DNA of 55,238 bases from Lysobacteraceae bacterium (lineage in GTDB: Bacteria > Pseudomonadota > Gammaproteobacteria > Xanthomonadales > Xanthomonadaceae), in NCBI GenBank assembly GCA_003241895.1, contig QBLY01000017.1, forward strand, positions 2,049-57,286, in the 5' to 3' direction. Below are positions 10,118 through 18,656 of this stretch, in pieces. The position numbers and the translations under genes were made by a program. The notes beneath the pieces are model-generated. The model saw only the letters and a program-made list of their open reading frames with translations. It was not told the DNA's origin and searched no databases. Position 1 is the first letter of the stretch, and each line of letters begins with the position of its first letter.

Positions 10118-11497
10118 TCAGACCGTCCGCAGGTACCAGTCGTATTCGAGCGTCGTCACCTCGCGGCTGAAGCTGCGCAGCTCCTTGAGCTTCTGCTGGC
10201 CGAAGATGTGCCGGAACGATCCGCCGAAATGGGTGGCCACGAAGTCGCTGGCCATGAAGTCGTTGATGGTGTCGCGCCAATAAAGCTCGCGGTGCTCGGT
10301 TTGTTCGTAGGCGTTGCCCACCACCGGTGCACCCGGGTCGCCCTTGTCGTCCAGCCCCTGCAGGATGCCGGCCAGCACGGCGGCCGTGACCAGGTAGGGG
10401 TTGGCGTCGGCGCCGGCGATGCGGTGTTCGATGCGGATGTTGGCCGGGTCGCTGTGCGGGATGCGCATTGCCACGGTGCGGTTGTTGAAGCCCCAGGCGT
10501 CGTTGAGCGGCACGAAGGCGTTGAGCACGAAGCGGCGGTAGCTGTTGGCGTGCGGCGCGAAGATGAGCATGCAGTCGCGGCTGGCCTTCTGCAGGCCGGC
10601 CACGCCGTGGCGCAGCGTGTCGGACGGCTGCTCTGGCGTGCAGGCGAAGATGTTCTTGCCCGCGGCGTCCAGCACGCTCACGTGGATGTGGGTGCCGCTG
10701 CCGGCCTGGTCCACGAAGGGCTTGGCCATGAAGCTGCCGATCATGCCCTGTTCCTCGGCGGTGGCCTTCACCACGCGGCGCAGCAGCAGCGCGTCGTCGC
10801 AGGCGGCCACGGCGTCGGCGCGATGCTTGAGGTTGATCTCGAACTGGCCCGGCGCGTATTCGGCCACGGCCGTGTCGGCCGGGATGCGCTGCGAGGCGCA
10901 GGCGTCGGCCACCGCGTCGGTGAACGACTGGTAGTCGTTGAGGTCCTGCATATAATAGACCTGCGTGGTCTGGTTTCGCTCGCCGGTAGCCGGGTTCACC
11001 GACGTTTGCGGGCGGCCGTCGTGGGTCAGTTCGGCGTCCAGCAGGTAGAACTCCAGCTCCACCGCCACCACCGGCGTCAGTCCGCGATCGGCGTAGCGCT
11101 GCACCACGCGCTTGAGCACTTCGCGCGGGTTGGCGGCGAACAGCCCGCCCTGGCCGTCCTCCATTTCCAGCAGCAGTTGGGCCATCGGGCGGTTCTGCCA
11201 CGGGATCGGGCGCAGGCTGCCCGGCACCGGGCGGCAGATGCGGTCTTCGTCGCCGATGTCGTAGCCCAGGCCGGTTTCTTCCACGGTGTTGCCGGTGATG
11301 TCGGTGGCTACCAGCGACATCGGCAGGCAGACGCCGTTCTGGTAGACCTTCTCCAGCGCCTCGCGGGTGATGCGCTTGCCGCGCAGCAGGCCGTTCATGT
11401 CGGGCAGCAGCAGGTCGATCTGCTCGCAGCCGTCGATCTGCGCAAGGGTGGCCGCGTCGGCGGCGGGGAGGGCTTGTGAGGTCATGGTTTCGCGCAT
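10118..11497 (-). CDS. puuA: Gamma-glutamylputrescine synthetase, copy 1 (glutamine synthetase family)
   Basis: ATP-dependent ligation of glutamate to putrescine, step 1 of the Puu route. About 459 residues from MRETMTSQALP; a second in-frame ATG at 11485 (455 residues) is equally possible and neither has a strong ribosome binding site. Glutamine-synthetase motifs are present: MNGLLRGKRITREAL, the catalytic-domain EFEINLKH-like QFEINLKHRADAV, GSGTHIHVSVLD, LIFAPHANSYRRF and RIEHRIAGADANPYL. It is a short GS without the adenylylation tail of GlnA. It heads puuA-puuB(-sulP-usp) and is divergent from puuD. A second paralogue lies at 12484-13869. Confidence 0.92.
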   Translation of the reverse strand: MRETMTSQALPAADAATLAQIDGCEQIDLLLPDMNGLLRGKRITREALEKVYQNGVCLPMSLVATDITGNTVEETGLGYDIGDEDRICRPVPGSLRPIPWQNRPMAQLLLEMEDGQGGLFAANPREVLKRVVQRYADRGLTPVVAVELEFYLLDAELTHDGRPQTSVNPATGERNQTTQVYYMQDLNDYQSFTDAVADACASQRIPADTAVAEYAPGQFEINLKHRADAVAACDDALLLRRVVKATAEEQGMIGSFMAKPFVDQAGSGTHIHVSVLDAAGKNIFACTPEQPSDTLRHGVAGLQKASRDCMLIFAPHANSYRRFVLNAFVPLNDAWGFNNRTVAMRIPHSDPANIRIEHRIAGADANPYLVTAAVLAGILQGLDDKGDPGAPVVGNAYEQTEHRELYWRDTINDFMASDFVATHFGGSFRHIFGQQKLKELRSFSREVTTLEYDWYLRTV

Positions 11498-11642
11498 CCG
11501 CTGGGGTCGCCGGATACTAGCATTGGGCCCGAGAGGCTGTAAAAAATCCTCATCATCACGAGCGGCCCCCTTGGCCGGGCTCGTGCCGGGCCCCAGCCGC
11601 ACAGGCCGTCAAAGCGACCTGTTGCGGCGCAGCACGGCGCAG

Positions 11643-11683
11643 GCCGCGTTGCGATATGGCGCAAACCGCGTTGATAAAATCAA
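11643..11683. promoter_or_regulatory. Candidate operator in the puuA/puuD divergent promoter region
   Basis: ACCGCGTTGATAAAAT (11665-11680) matches the motif upstream of bauA/puuR apart from one base. Its right part forms a perfect palindrome, TTGAT-AAA-ATCAA (11671-11683). A partial second copy, CCGCGTTGCGATAT, lies 22 nt upstream (11644-11657), about two helical turns away. The motif sits 40 nt before the puuD start, where a repressor could act. Regulation by the PuuR-type protein is inferred. Nothing else is recognised in the 226-nt intergenic region. Confidence 0.5.
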
Positions 11684-11723
11684 ACGGCCGGGGTAAGGTC
11701 GGGCATCAATTCGCGAGGCGCCC

Positions 11724-12479
11724 ATGCGTCGAATCCCGCTGGTAGGACTGCCCTCGGACCGCAGGCAGATCGGGCTGCACCCCTTCCAGGCGGTGGGCGA
11801 GAAGTACCTGCGCGCGGTGATGGACGGTACCGGGTGCCTGCCGCTGGTGATCCCCTCGCTGTCGCCGCCGCTGGACCTGCGCGAAATCCTCGGCCATCTC
11901 GACGGCCTGCTGCTCACCGGCGCCCACAGCAACATCGAGCCGCATCACTATTCCGACGAGCCCAGCTTCCCGGGCAATGACCACGATCCGGCCCGGGATG
12001 CCACCACCCTGGGCATCGTGACGCTGGCGATCGGGATGGGCGTGCCGGTGCTGGCCCTGTGCCGCGGCTTGCAGGAAGTGAACGTGGCCCTGGGCGGCAC
12101 CTTGCACCAGAAGGTGCACGAGGTGCCCGGGTACGACGACCACCGCGAGAACCCGGACGACCCGCTGGGCGTGCAGTACGCGCCGTCGCACCCGGTGGCC
12201 CTGGCTGAAGGCGGCCTGCTGGCCGGCATCGCCGGCGCCCGCGAGGCGATGGTCAATTCGCTGCACGGGCAGGGGCTGCGCACCCTTGGCCGGGGGCTGG
12301 TGGTGGAGGCCACGGCCCGCGACGGCCTGGTGGAAGCGGTCCGGCTGGACGATCCTGGGCCTTTCCTGCTTGCCGTGCAGTGGCACCCGGAGTGGAGGGT
12401 CACCGAGAATCCTTTCTACCTGGGCATCTTCCAAGCCTTCGCGGCGGCCTGCCGCGAACGCGCCAGCCAAAGACCCTAG
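11724..12479 (+). CDS. puuD: Gamma-glutamyl-GABA hydrolase
   Basis: Hydrolyses gamma-glutamyl-GABA to glutamate and GABA, step 4 of the Puu route. The 251-residue class-I glutamine-amidotransferase-like protein (peptidase C26) has the nucleophile elbow VLALCRGLQEVNVALGG (Cys113) and the His221/Glu223 pair in AVQWHPEW, giving a complete triad. It also has the family phrase LLTGAHSNIEPHHY. It is first in the plus-strand operon, with the second puuA starting 4 nt after its stop. Confidence 0.94.
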   Translation: MRRIPLVGLPSDRRQIGLHPFQAVGEKYLRAVMDGTGCLPLVIPSLSPPLDLREILGHLDGLLLTGAHSNIEPHHYSDEPSFPGNDHDPARDATTLGIVTLAIGMGVPVLALCRGLQEVNVALGGTLHQKVHEVPGYDDHRENPDDPLGVQYAPSHPVALAEGGLLAGIAGAREAMVNSLHGQGLRTLGRGLVVEATARDGLVEAVRLDDPGPFLLAVQWHPEWRVTENPFYLGIFQAFAAACRERASQRP

Positions 12480-12483
12480 CCCC

Positions 12484-13869
12484 ATGAGCAAGAAGAAAGA
12501 TCCCAAGCAAACCCCGGCCGAGCAGCAGGAAAGCACGCTCAAACGCTGGCTCAAGGAACGCCGCATCACCGAAGTGGAGTGCCTGGTGCCCGACATCACC
12601 GGCAACGCCCGCGGCAAGATCATCCCGGCGGCCAAGTTCTCGCACGACTACGGCACGCGCCTGCCCGAGGGCATCTTCGCCACCACCGTCACCGGCGAAT
12701 ACCCCGACAACTACGACGACCTGGTGTCGCCGTCGGACTCGGACATGCTGCTGCGCCCCGACGCCGACACCGTGCGCATGGTGCCCTGGGCCACCGACCC
12801 CACCGCGCAGGTGATCCACGACTGCTTCACCAAGGACGGCGCGCGCCACGAGCTGGCGCCGCGCAACGTACTGCATCGCGTGCTGGAGCTGTACGCCGCC
12901 ATGGGCCTGAGCCCGATCATCGCGCCCGAGCTGGAGTTCTTCCTGGTCCAGCGCAACACCGACCCGGATTTCCCGCTGCAGCCGCCCGCCGGCCGCAACG
13001 GCCGCCCGGAGACGGCGCGCCAGTCCTATTCCATCGACGCGGTGAACGAGTTCGACCCGATCCTGGACCTGATGTACGACTACTGCGAGGCCATGGAGCT
13101 GGACGTGGACACGCTGATCCACGAGTCGGGCGCGGCGCAGCTTGAGGTGAACTTCGAACACGCCGACCCGATGTCGCGCGCCGACCAGGTGTTCCTGTTC
13201 AAGCGCACCATGCGCGAGGCGGCGATGCGGCACGGCATCTACGCCACCTTCCTGGCCAAGCCGATGGAGAACGAGCCGGGCAGTTCGATGCACATCCACC
13301 AGAGCCTGCTGGACGCCGAGACCGGCAGGAACGTGTTCGCCGGCGGCAAGAAGGGCCAGCTCAGCGAGGTGTTCATGCATTACCTGGCCGGCCTGCAGAA
13401 ATACACGCCGGCGGCGATGGCGATCCTGGGTCCGAACGTCAATTCCTACCGCCGGCTCGCCTTCGGCGAGGTGTCGCCCAAGAACGTTCAGTGGGGCTAC
13501 GACAATCGCACCTGCGGCCTGCGCGTGCCGATGGACTCACCGGAGAATACCCGCGTGGAAAGCCGCTTTGCGGGCTCGGACGTCAATCCCTACCTGGCGC
13601 TGGCGGCCACGCTGGCCTGCGGCTACCTGGGCATCAAGGAAAAGCTGCAGCCCACCGAGCCGATGGCCGGCAGCGCGCACTCGAAGGGTTACGACCTGCC
13701 GCGTTCGCTGGAAGAGGCCATCGTGCTGCTGCGCAAGTCCAAGCCGCTGCGTGGCCTGCTGGGCGAGCGCTTCGTGAAGGCCTACACGTCGGTGAAAGAA
13801 AAGGAACACCAGACCTATTTCCGCGTCATCAGCTCGTGGGAGCGCGAATTCCTTCTGCTCAACGTCTGA
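12484..13869 (+). CDS. Gamma-glutamylputrescine synthetase paralogue, copy 2 (glutamine synthetase family)
   Basis: 461 residues from MSKKKDPKQTP; upstream open frame lies inside puuD and is not used. GS-family catalytic motifs are intact: GNARGKIIPAAKF, APELEFFLVQ, AAQLEVNFEHADP, GSSMHIHQSLLD, LGPNVNSYRRL and RVESRFAGSDVNPYLALAA. The Lys-rich N-terminus and the position between puuD and the putrescine aminotransferase distinguish it from copy 1. By analogy with the multiple PauA-type ligases of Pseudomonas, the two may prefer different polyamines or amines; this is inference. Its placement 4 nt after puuD implies coupled translation. Confidence 0.88.
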   Translation: MSKKKDPKQTPAEQQESTLKRWLKERRITEVECLVPDITGNARGKIIPAAKFSHDYGTRLPEGIFATTVTGEYPDNYDDLVSPSDSDMLLRPDADTVRMVPWATDPTAQVIHDCFTKDGARHELAPRNVLHRVLELYAAMGLSPIIAPELEFFLVQRNTDPDFPLQPPAGRNGRPETARQSYSIDAVNEFDPILDLMYDYCEAMELDVDTLIHESGAAQLEVNFEHADPMSRADQVFLFKRTMREAAMRHGIYATFLAKPMENEPGSSMHIHQSLLDAETGRNVFAGGKKGQLSEVFMHYLAGLQKYTPAAMAILGPNVNSYRRLAFGEVSPKNVQWGYDNRTCGLRVPMDSPENTRVESRFAGSDVNPYLALAATLACGYLGIKEKLQPTEPMAGSAHSKGYDLPRSLEEAIVLLRKSKPLRGLLGERFVKAYTSVKEKEHQTYFRVISSWEREFLLLNV

Positions 13870-13915
13870 CGCCAGACCGCCCTCCCGACATCCCACGCTT
13901 ACCCCGGAACCGCCC

Positions 13916-15286
13916 ATGGAAAACACCCAAAGCACGCTGCAGCAGCTCGACGCGGCACACCACATGCATCCCTTCAACGACAACGCGGCGCTGGCCAAGA
14001 AGGGCACCCGCATCCTGACCCGGGGCGAGGGCTGCTACGTCTGGGATTCGGAGGGCAACAAACTGCTCGACGCCTTCGCCGGCCTGTGGTGCGTGAACAT
14101 CGGCTACGGCCGCCGGGAGCTGGGCGAGGTGGCGTCGAAGCAGATGACGCAGCTGGCCTACTACAACAGCTTCTTCGGCTGCACCACCGAACCCACGGTG
14201 CACCTGGCCGCCAAGCTGGCCGAGCTGTGCCCGGGTGACCTCAACCATGCGTTCTTCTCGAACTCGGGCTCCGAGGCCAACGACACCATCCTGCGCATGG
14301 TCCGGCATTTCTGGGCCGTGCAGGACCAGCCCGGGAAGAACATCATCATCGGCCGCCACAACGGCTACCACGGCTCCACCGTGGCCGGCGCCAGCCTGGG
14401 CGGCATGAAGGGCATGCACAAGCAGGGCGGCCTGCCCATTCCCGACATCCACCATATCGACGCGCCGTTCTGGTTCGCCGACGGCGGCGACATGGACGAG
14501 GAGACCTACGGCCGCCACTGCGCGCAGCGTCTCGAGGACAAGATCCTCGAGCTGGGCGCGGACCGCGTGGCGGCCTTCATCGGCGAGCCGATCATGGGCG
14601 CCATCGGCGTTTACATCCCGCCCAGCAACTACTGGAAGGAAATCGAGCGCATCTGCCGCAAGCATGACGTGCTGCTGATCGCCGACGAGGTCATCTGCGG
14701 CTTCGGCCGCACCGGCGAGTGGTTCGCGGCCGACTACTACGGCTTCCAGCCCGACATCATGACCCTGGCCAAGGGCATCACCAGCGGCTACATCCCGCTG
14801 GGCGCGGCCATGTTCAACGACCGCGTGGCCGGCGTGCTCAACGCCAAGGGCGGCGAGCTGGCGCACGGCTACACCTACTCGGGGCACCCGGTGTGCGCAG
14901 CGGTGGCGCTGGAGAACATCCGCATCCTGCAGGAAGAGAAGATCGTCGACACCTGCCGCACCGACACCGCCCCGTACCTGGCCGAAAAGTGGAAGGCGCT
15001 GGGCGAGCATCCGCTGGTGGGCGAGGCCCGCATCGTCGGCATGGTGGGCGCGCTGGAGCTGGTGCCCGACAAATCGCGCCGGGAGTTCTTCCCCGACCGC
15101 GGCCGGGTGGGGCAGCTGTGCCGCGACATGGCGCTCAAGAACGGCCTGATCCTGCGGGCAACCTATGATTCGATGCTGCTCTCGCCCCCGCTGGTGATCA
15201 GCCGGGCGCAGGTGGACGAACTGGCCGAGAAGGCCTGGAAATCGCTCGACCAGACGGCCAGGGAACTGGGCATGGCTACCGGCTGA
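13916..15286 (+). CDS. spuC: Putrescine:pyruvate aminotransferase (SpuC type), class III
   Basis: PLP enzyme predicted to transaminate putrescine (and possibly cadaverine) with pyruvate, giving 4-aminobutyraldehyde and alanine. The 456 residues begin HHMHPFNDNAAL and include NSGSEANDTILRMVRHFW, the cofactor Asp in IADEVICGFGRTG (D257) and the PLP Lys of LAKGITSGYIPLGA (K286), then GYTYSGHPV. The SpuC-type N-terminus and full length distinguish it from GabT. It lies between the second puuA and potF. GABA aminotransferase activity is an alternative or additional role, because no separate gabT is seen in the window. Confidence 0.87.
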   Translation: MENTQSTLQQLDAAHHMHPFNDNAALAKKGTRILTRGEGCYVWDSEGNKLLDAFAGLWCVNIGYGRRELGEVASKQMTQLAYYNSFFGCTTEPTVHLAAKLAELCPGDLNHAFFSNSGSEANDTILRMVRHFWAVQDQPGKNIIIGRHNGYHGSTVAGASLGGMKGMHKQGGLPIPDIHHIDAPFWFADGGDMDEETYGRHCAQRLEDKILELGADRVAAFIGEPIMGAIGVYIPPSNYWKEIERICRKHDVLLIADEVICGFGRTGEWFAADYYGFQPDIMTLAKGITSGYIPLGAAMFNDRVAGVLNAKGGELAHGYTYSGHPVCAAVALENIRILQEEKIVDTCRTDTAPYLAEKWKALGEHPLVGEARIVGMVGALELVPDKSRREFFPDRGRVGQLCRDMALKNGLILRATYDSMLLSPPLVISRAQVDELAEKAWKSLDQTARELGMATG

Positions 15287-15378
15287 CGCGGGCTGGCCCG
15301 CGTCGGGCCGCTGTGTATGATTGGGCCAGCCCCGGGGCGCTGGTTCAAGCGGTTCACTCACTGAAAAGGGGATATGTG

Positions 15379-16509
15379 ATGAAGCTCAAGATGACCGTAC
15401 TGGTGGCTGCACTGCTTGCCGCCGCCTGCAGCAAAGAACCCGCGCCGGATGCCGGAGCGGACGCGGCACCGGCGCCCGCGCCGTCCAAGGTCCTGAACAT
15501 CTACAACTGGTCGGACTACATCGCCGAGGACACCATCGCCAACTTCGAAAAGGAGACCGGCATCAAGGTCACCTACGACGTGTTCGACTCCAACGAGGTG
15601 CTGGAGGCCAAGCTCCTGGCCGGCAACACCGGCTATGACATCGTGGTGCCGTCGCTGACCTTCCTTTCGCGCCAGATCCAGGCCGGGGTGTTCCAGCCGC
15701 TCGACAAGTCGCGCTTCACCCAATACGGCAACCTCGACCCCGAGATGATGGCCATGCTGGCCAAGAACGACACCGACAACGCCCACAGCGTTCCCTACCT
15801 GTGGGGCACCACCGGCATCGGCTACAACGTGGCGAAGGTGAAGGCCGCGCTGGGCGATGATTTCCCGCTCGACAGCTGGGCGATGGTGTTCGAACCCGAG
15901 AACCTGGCCAAGCTCAAGGGCTGTGGCGTGGCGATCCTGGACACCCCGTCGGAAATCATCCCGCCGATGTTGGGCTACCTGGGCGAAGAGCCCAACAGCT
16001 TCGACCCGGCCGTCATCCAGAAGGCCGTTGACCGCCTCACCCTGCTGCGCCCGTCCATCACCTACTTCCACTCGTCCCAGTACATCAACGACCTGGCCAA
16101 CGGCGACATCTGCGTGGCCATCGGCTGGTCGGGGGACATCATCCAGGCCCAGGCGCGCGCCGCCGAAGCCGACAAGGGCGTGGAGGTGAGCTACATCATC
16201 CCCAAGCAAGGCGCGCCGATGTGGTTCGACATGCTGGCCATCCCCAAGGGGGCCAAGAATATCGACAACGCCTATCTGTTCATTGACTACCTGATGCGCC
16301 CGGACGTGATGGCTGGCGTGCAGAACTACGTGGCCTACGCCAGCGCCAACCAGGCGGCGCTGCCGATGGTGGACAAGGCCATCCTGGACGACCCGGGCAT
16401 CTACCCGACGCCCGAGGCCAGGAAGGGCCTGTATACGCTGGCGGTGCTGCCGCCCGAAGTGGACCGCCTGTTCACGCGCCACTGGACCACGCTCAAGACC
16501 GGCAAGTAA
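15379..16509 (+). CDS. potF: Putrescine-binding lipoprotein of the ABC importer (PotF/SpuD type)
   Basis: Periplasmic polyamine-binding component, 376 residues. It starts at ATG with AAAGGGG upstream and has a lipoprotein signal peptide, MKLKMTVLVAALLAAAC, lipidated Cys at 17. The mature part follows the PotF/PotD pattern: LNIYNWSDYIAEDTI, GYDIVVPSLTFLSRQI, VPYLWGTTGIGYN and a late YVAYASANQAALPM. Being lipidated, it is probably membrane-tethered rather than free in the periplasm. It is followed by a strong hairpin and then the ATPase and permease genes. Confidence 0.93.
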   Translation: MKLKMTVLVAALLAAACSKEPAPDAGADAAPAPAPSKVLNIYNWSDYIAEDTIANFEKETGIKVTYDVFDSNEVLEAKLLAGNTGYDIVVPSLTFLSRQIQAGVFQPLDKSRFTQYGNLDPEMMAMLAKNDTDNAHSVPYLWGTTGIGYNVAKVKAALGDDFPLDSWAMVFEPENLAKLKGCGVAILDTPSEIIPPMLGYLGEEPNSFDPAVIQKAVDRLTLLRPSITYFHSSQYINDLANGDICVAIGWSGDIIQAQARAAEADKGVEVSYIIPKQGAPMWFDMLAIPKGAKNIDNAYLFIDYLMRPDVMAGVQNYVAYASANQAALPMVDKAILDDPGIYPTPEARKGLYTLAVLPPEVDRLFTRHWTTLKTGK

Positions 16510-16515
16510 CCGCAG

Positions 16516-16548
16516 GGGGCGGGCCGAAGGGCCCGCCCCGCGCTTTTG
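16516..16548 (+). terminator. Hairpin between potF and potG (partial terminator or mRNA stabiliser)
   Basis: Perfect 10-bp GC stem (16516-16525 with 16530-16539), GAAG loop, then GCGCTTTT. Placed between a binding-protein gene and its ATPase, it probably reduces read-through and protects potF mRNA so that PotF exceeds the other components. Confidence 0.7.
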
Positions 16549-16593
16549 CATCACCGCCGGGTCACGGCCCAGGCAAATACGAGACGGGGCTTG

Positions 16594-17742
16594 ATGATGG
16601 TAGCAGTACCCAACGGCGCGCCGGCTGGCGCCCCCAAGAACGAAATGCTCGGCGCCGACGGCTACCTGCGCATCGAATCGGTGCGCAAGGAGTTCGACGG
16701 CTTCGTGGCGGTGGACGATGTCAGCCTGTCCATCCGCAAGGGCGAGATCTTCGCCCTGCTGGGCGCTTCGGGCTGCGGAAAGTCCACGCTGCTGCGCTGC
16801 CTGGGCGGGTTCGAGAAGCCCACCAAGGGCCGGGTGATCCTGGACGGCCAGGACATCACCGACCTGCCGCCCTACGAGCGGCCGATCAACATGATGTTCC
16901 AGTCCTATGCGCTGTTCCCGCATATGAGCGTCGAGCAGAACATCGCCTTTGGCCTCAAGCAGGACGGCATGCCCAAGGCCGACATCACCCGCCGGGTGGC
17001 CGAGATGCTTTCGCTGGTGCAGATGGAGAAATTCGCCCGGCGCCGGCCGCACCAGCTTTCCGGCGGCCAGCAGCAGCGCGTGGCGCTGGCGCGATCACTC
17101 GCCAAGAGCCCCAAGCTGCTGCTGCTGGACGAACCCATGGGCGCGCTGGACAAGAAACTGCGCTCGCAGATGCAGCTTGAGCTGGGCAACATCGTCGAGC
17201 GCCTGGGCGTTACCTGCGTCATGGTCACCCACGACCAGGAAGAGGCCATGACCATGGCCCACCGCATCGCCATCATGGACGCGGGCTGGATCCGCCAGCT
17301 GGGTACGCCTGACGAGATCTACGAACAGCCCAGCTGCCGGTTCTCGGCCGAGTTCATCGGCTCGGTGAACCTGATCGAAGGCAAGATCAAGGACGACGAA
17401 AAGGACTTCATCACCATCGCCAGCCCGGCGCTGGACTGCCTGGCCTACGTCGGTCACGGCGTTACCGGCTTCGAGGGCCAGGAGGTGGCGCTGGCGCTGC
17501 GCCCCGAGAAGGTGGCCGTCAGCAAGGACGAGCCGGCCCAACCGCACAACAAGGTCCAGGGCATCATCGAGGACATCGCCTATTTCGGCAGCCATTCGGT
17601 CTTCCACGTGCGCCTGGCCAACGGCAGCAAGATCCTGGCCAACATGATCAACAGCCAGCGCTGGGCCAGCGAAAAGTTCACCTGGAACGATGCGGTCTGG
17701 CTCAGCTGGGACGACCAGGCCGGCGTGGTGCTGACCTCATGA
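16594..17742 (+). CDS. potG: Putrescine ABC importer ATP-binding protein
   Basis: Cytosolic ATPase subunit of the putrescine importer, 382 residues. Walker A GASGCGKST at 57-65, Q-loop MFQSYALFPHMSVEQN, signature LSGGQQQRVALARSLAKSP, Walker B LLLLDEPMGALDKK and switch His in VMVTHDQEEAM are intact. A C-terminal TOBE_2 domain follows (ALRPEKVAVSKDE). The start is the tandem ATG ATG after GACGGGGCTTG; an upstream ATG at 16546 falls in the hairpin region. It overlaps potH by 4 nt. Confidence 0.93.
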   Translation: MMVAVPNGAPAGAPKNEMLGADGYLRIESVRKEFDGFVAVDDVSLSIRKGEIFALLGASGCGKSTLLRCLGGFEKPTKGRVILDGQDITDLPPYERPINMMFQSYALFPHMSVEQNIAFGLKQDGMPKADITRRVAEMLSLVQMEKFARRRPHQLSGGQQQRVALARSLAKSPKLLLLDEPMGALDKKLRSQMQLELGNIVERLGVTCVMVTHDQEEAMTMAHRIAIMDAGWIRQLGTPDEIYEQPSCRFSAEFIGSVNLIEGKIKDDEKDFITIASPALDCLAYVGHGVTGFEGQEVALALRPEKVAVSKDEPAQPHNKVQGIIEDIAYFGSHSVFHVRLANGSKILANMINSQRWASEKFTWNDAVWLSWDDQAGVVLTS

Positions 17743-18656
17743 AGCGGCTGGGCGCCTCGATACGCAAGCGCCTGCCCGGGCCGCGCTGGCTGGTCATCGC
17801 CGTGCCCTACCTGTGGATGCTGCTGTTCTTCGCCGTGCCGTTCGCGATCGCGCTCAAGATCAGCTTCGCCAGTGCGGCCATCGCCATGCCGCCGTACACG
17901 CCGCTGGTGGAGTGGGTGGGCGACAGCGTGAGGCTGAGCCTGAACGGCGCGAACTACCTGTACCTGGTGCGCGACAGCCTGTACGTCAGCGCCTACCTGA
18001 GCTCGCTCAAGATCGCGGTCATCGCCACGTTCCTGTGCCTGCTGCTGGGCTATCCCATCGCCTATTCCATCGCGCGCATGTCGCCGGCCAACCGCAACAT
18101 CGCGCTGATGCTGGTCATCCTGCCGTCGTGGACGTCGTTCCTGATCCGCATCTACGCCTGGGTGGGCATCCTCAAGAACAACGGCCTGCTCAACAATTTC
18201 CTGATGAACCTCGGGCTGATCGACGAGCCGCTGCAGATCCTGCATACGCCTACGGCCGTCTACATCGGCATTGTCTACGCCTACCTGCCGTTCATGGTGC
18301 TGCCGCTGTACGCCAACCTGGTCAAGCACGACCACCGCCTGATCGAAGCCGCCAACGACCTGGGTGCGCCGCCGTGGAAGGCGTTCTTCAGCATCACCCT
18401 GCCGCTGTCCAAGGCCGGCATCATCGCCGGCGCCATGCTGGTGATGATCCCGGTGGTGGGTGAGTTCGTGATCCCGGAGATGCTGGGCGGCGCCGATACG
18501 CTGATGATCGGCCGGGTGCTGTGGCAGGAGTTCTTCAACAACCGCGACTGGCCCGTGGCCTCGGCGGTGGCCATCGTGATGCTGGCGCTGTTGATCATTC
18601 CCATCATGATCTTCCATCGCTACCAGTCCAGGGAAATGGAGGCGAGGCTGTCATGA
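17739..18656 (+). CDS. potH: Putrescine ABC importer permease PotH
   Basis: Inner-membrane permease with about six hydrophobic segments over 305 residues, the first at about 18-40 (WLVIAVPYLWMLLFFAVPFA). The EAA loop that contacts the ATPase is seen as EAANDLGAPPWKAFFSITLP. Its start overlaps the potG stop (ATGA) and its stop overlaps the potI start, so the three are translationally coupled. Confidence 0.93.
   Translation: MKRLGASIRKRLPGPRWLVIAVPYLWMLLFFAVPFAIALKISFASAAIAMPPYTPLVEWVGDSVRLSLNGANYLYLVRDSLYVSAYLSSLKIAVIATFLCLLLGYPIAYSIARMSPANRNIALMLVILPSWTSFLIRIYAWVGILKNNGLLNNFLMNLGLIDEPLQILHTPTAVYIGIVYAYLPFMVLPLYANLVKHDHRLIEAANDLGAPPWKAFFSITLPLSKAGIIAGAMLVMIPVVGEFVIPEMLGGADTLMIGRVLWQEFFNNRDWPVASAVAIVMLALLIIPIMIFHRYQSREMEARLS

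Noticed and set aside
15288-15318. GC palindrome and TATGAT box upstream of potF as a separate promoter
   Set aside because: No -35 box at suitable spacing, and the palindrome is short; read-through from spuC is as likely.
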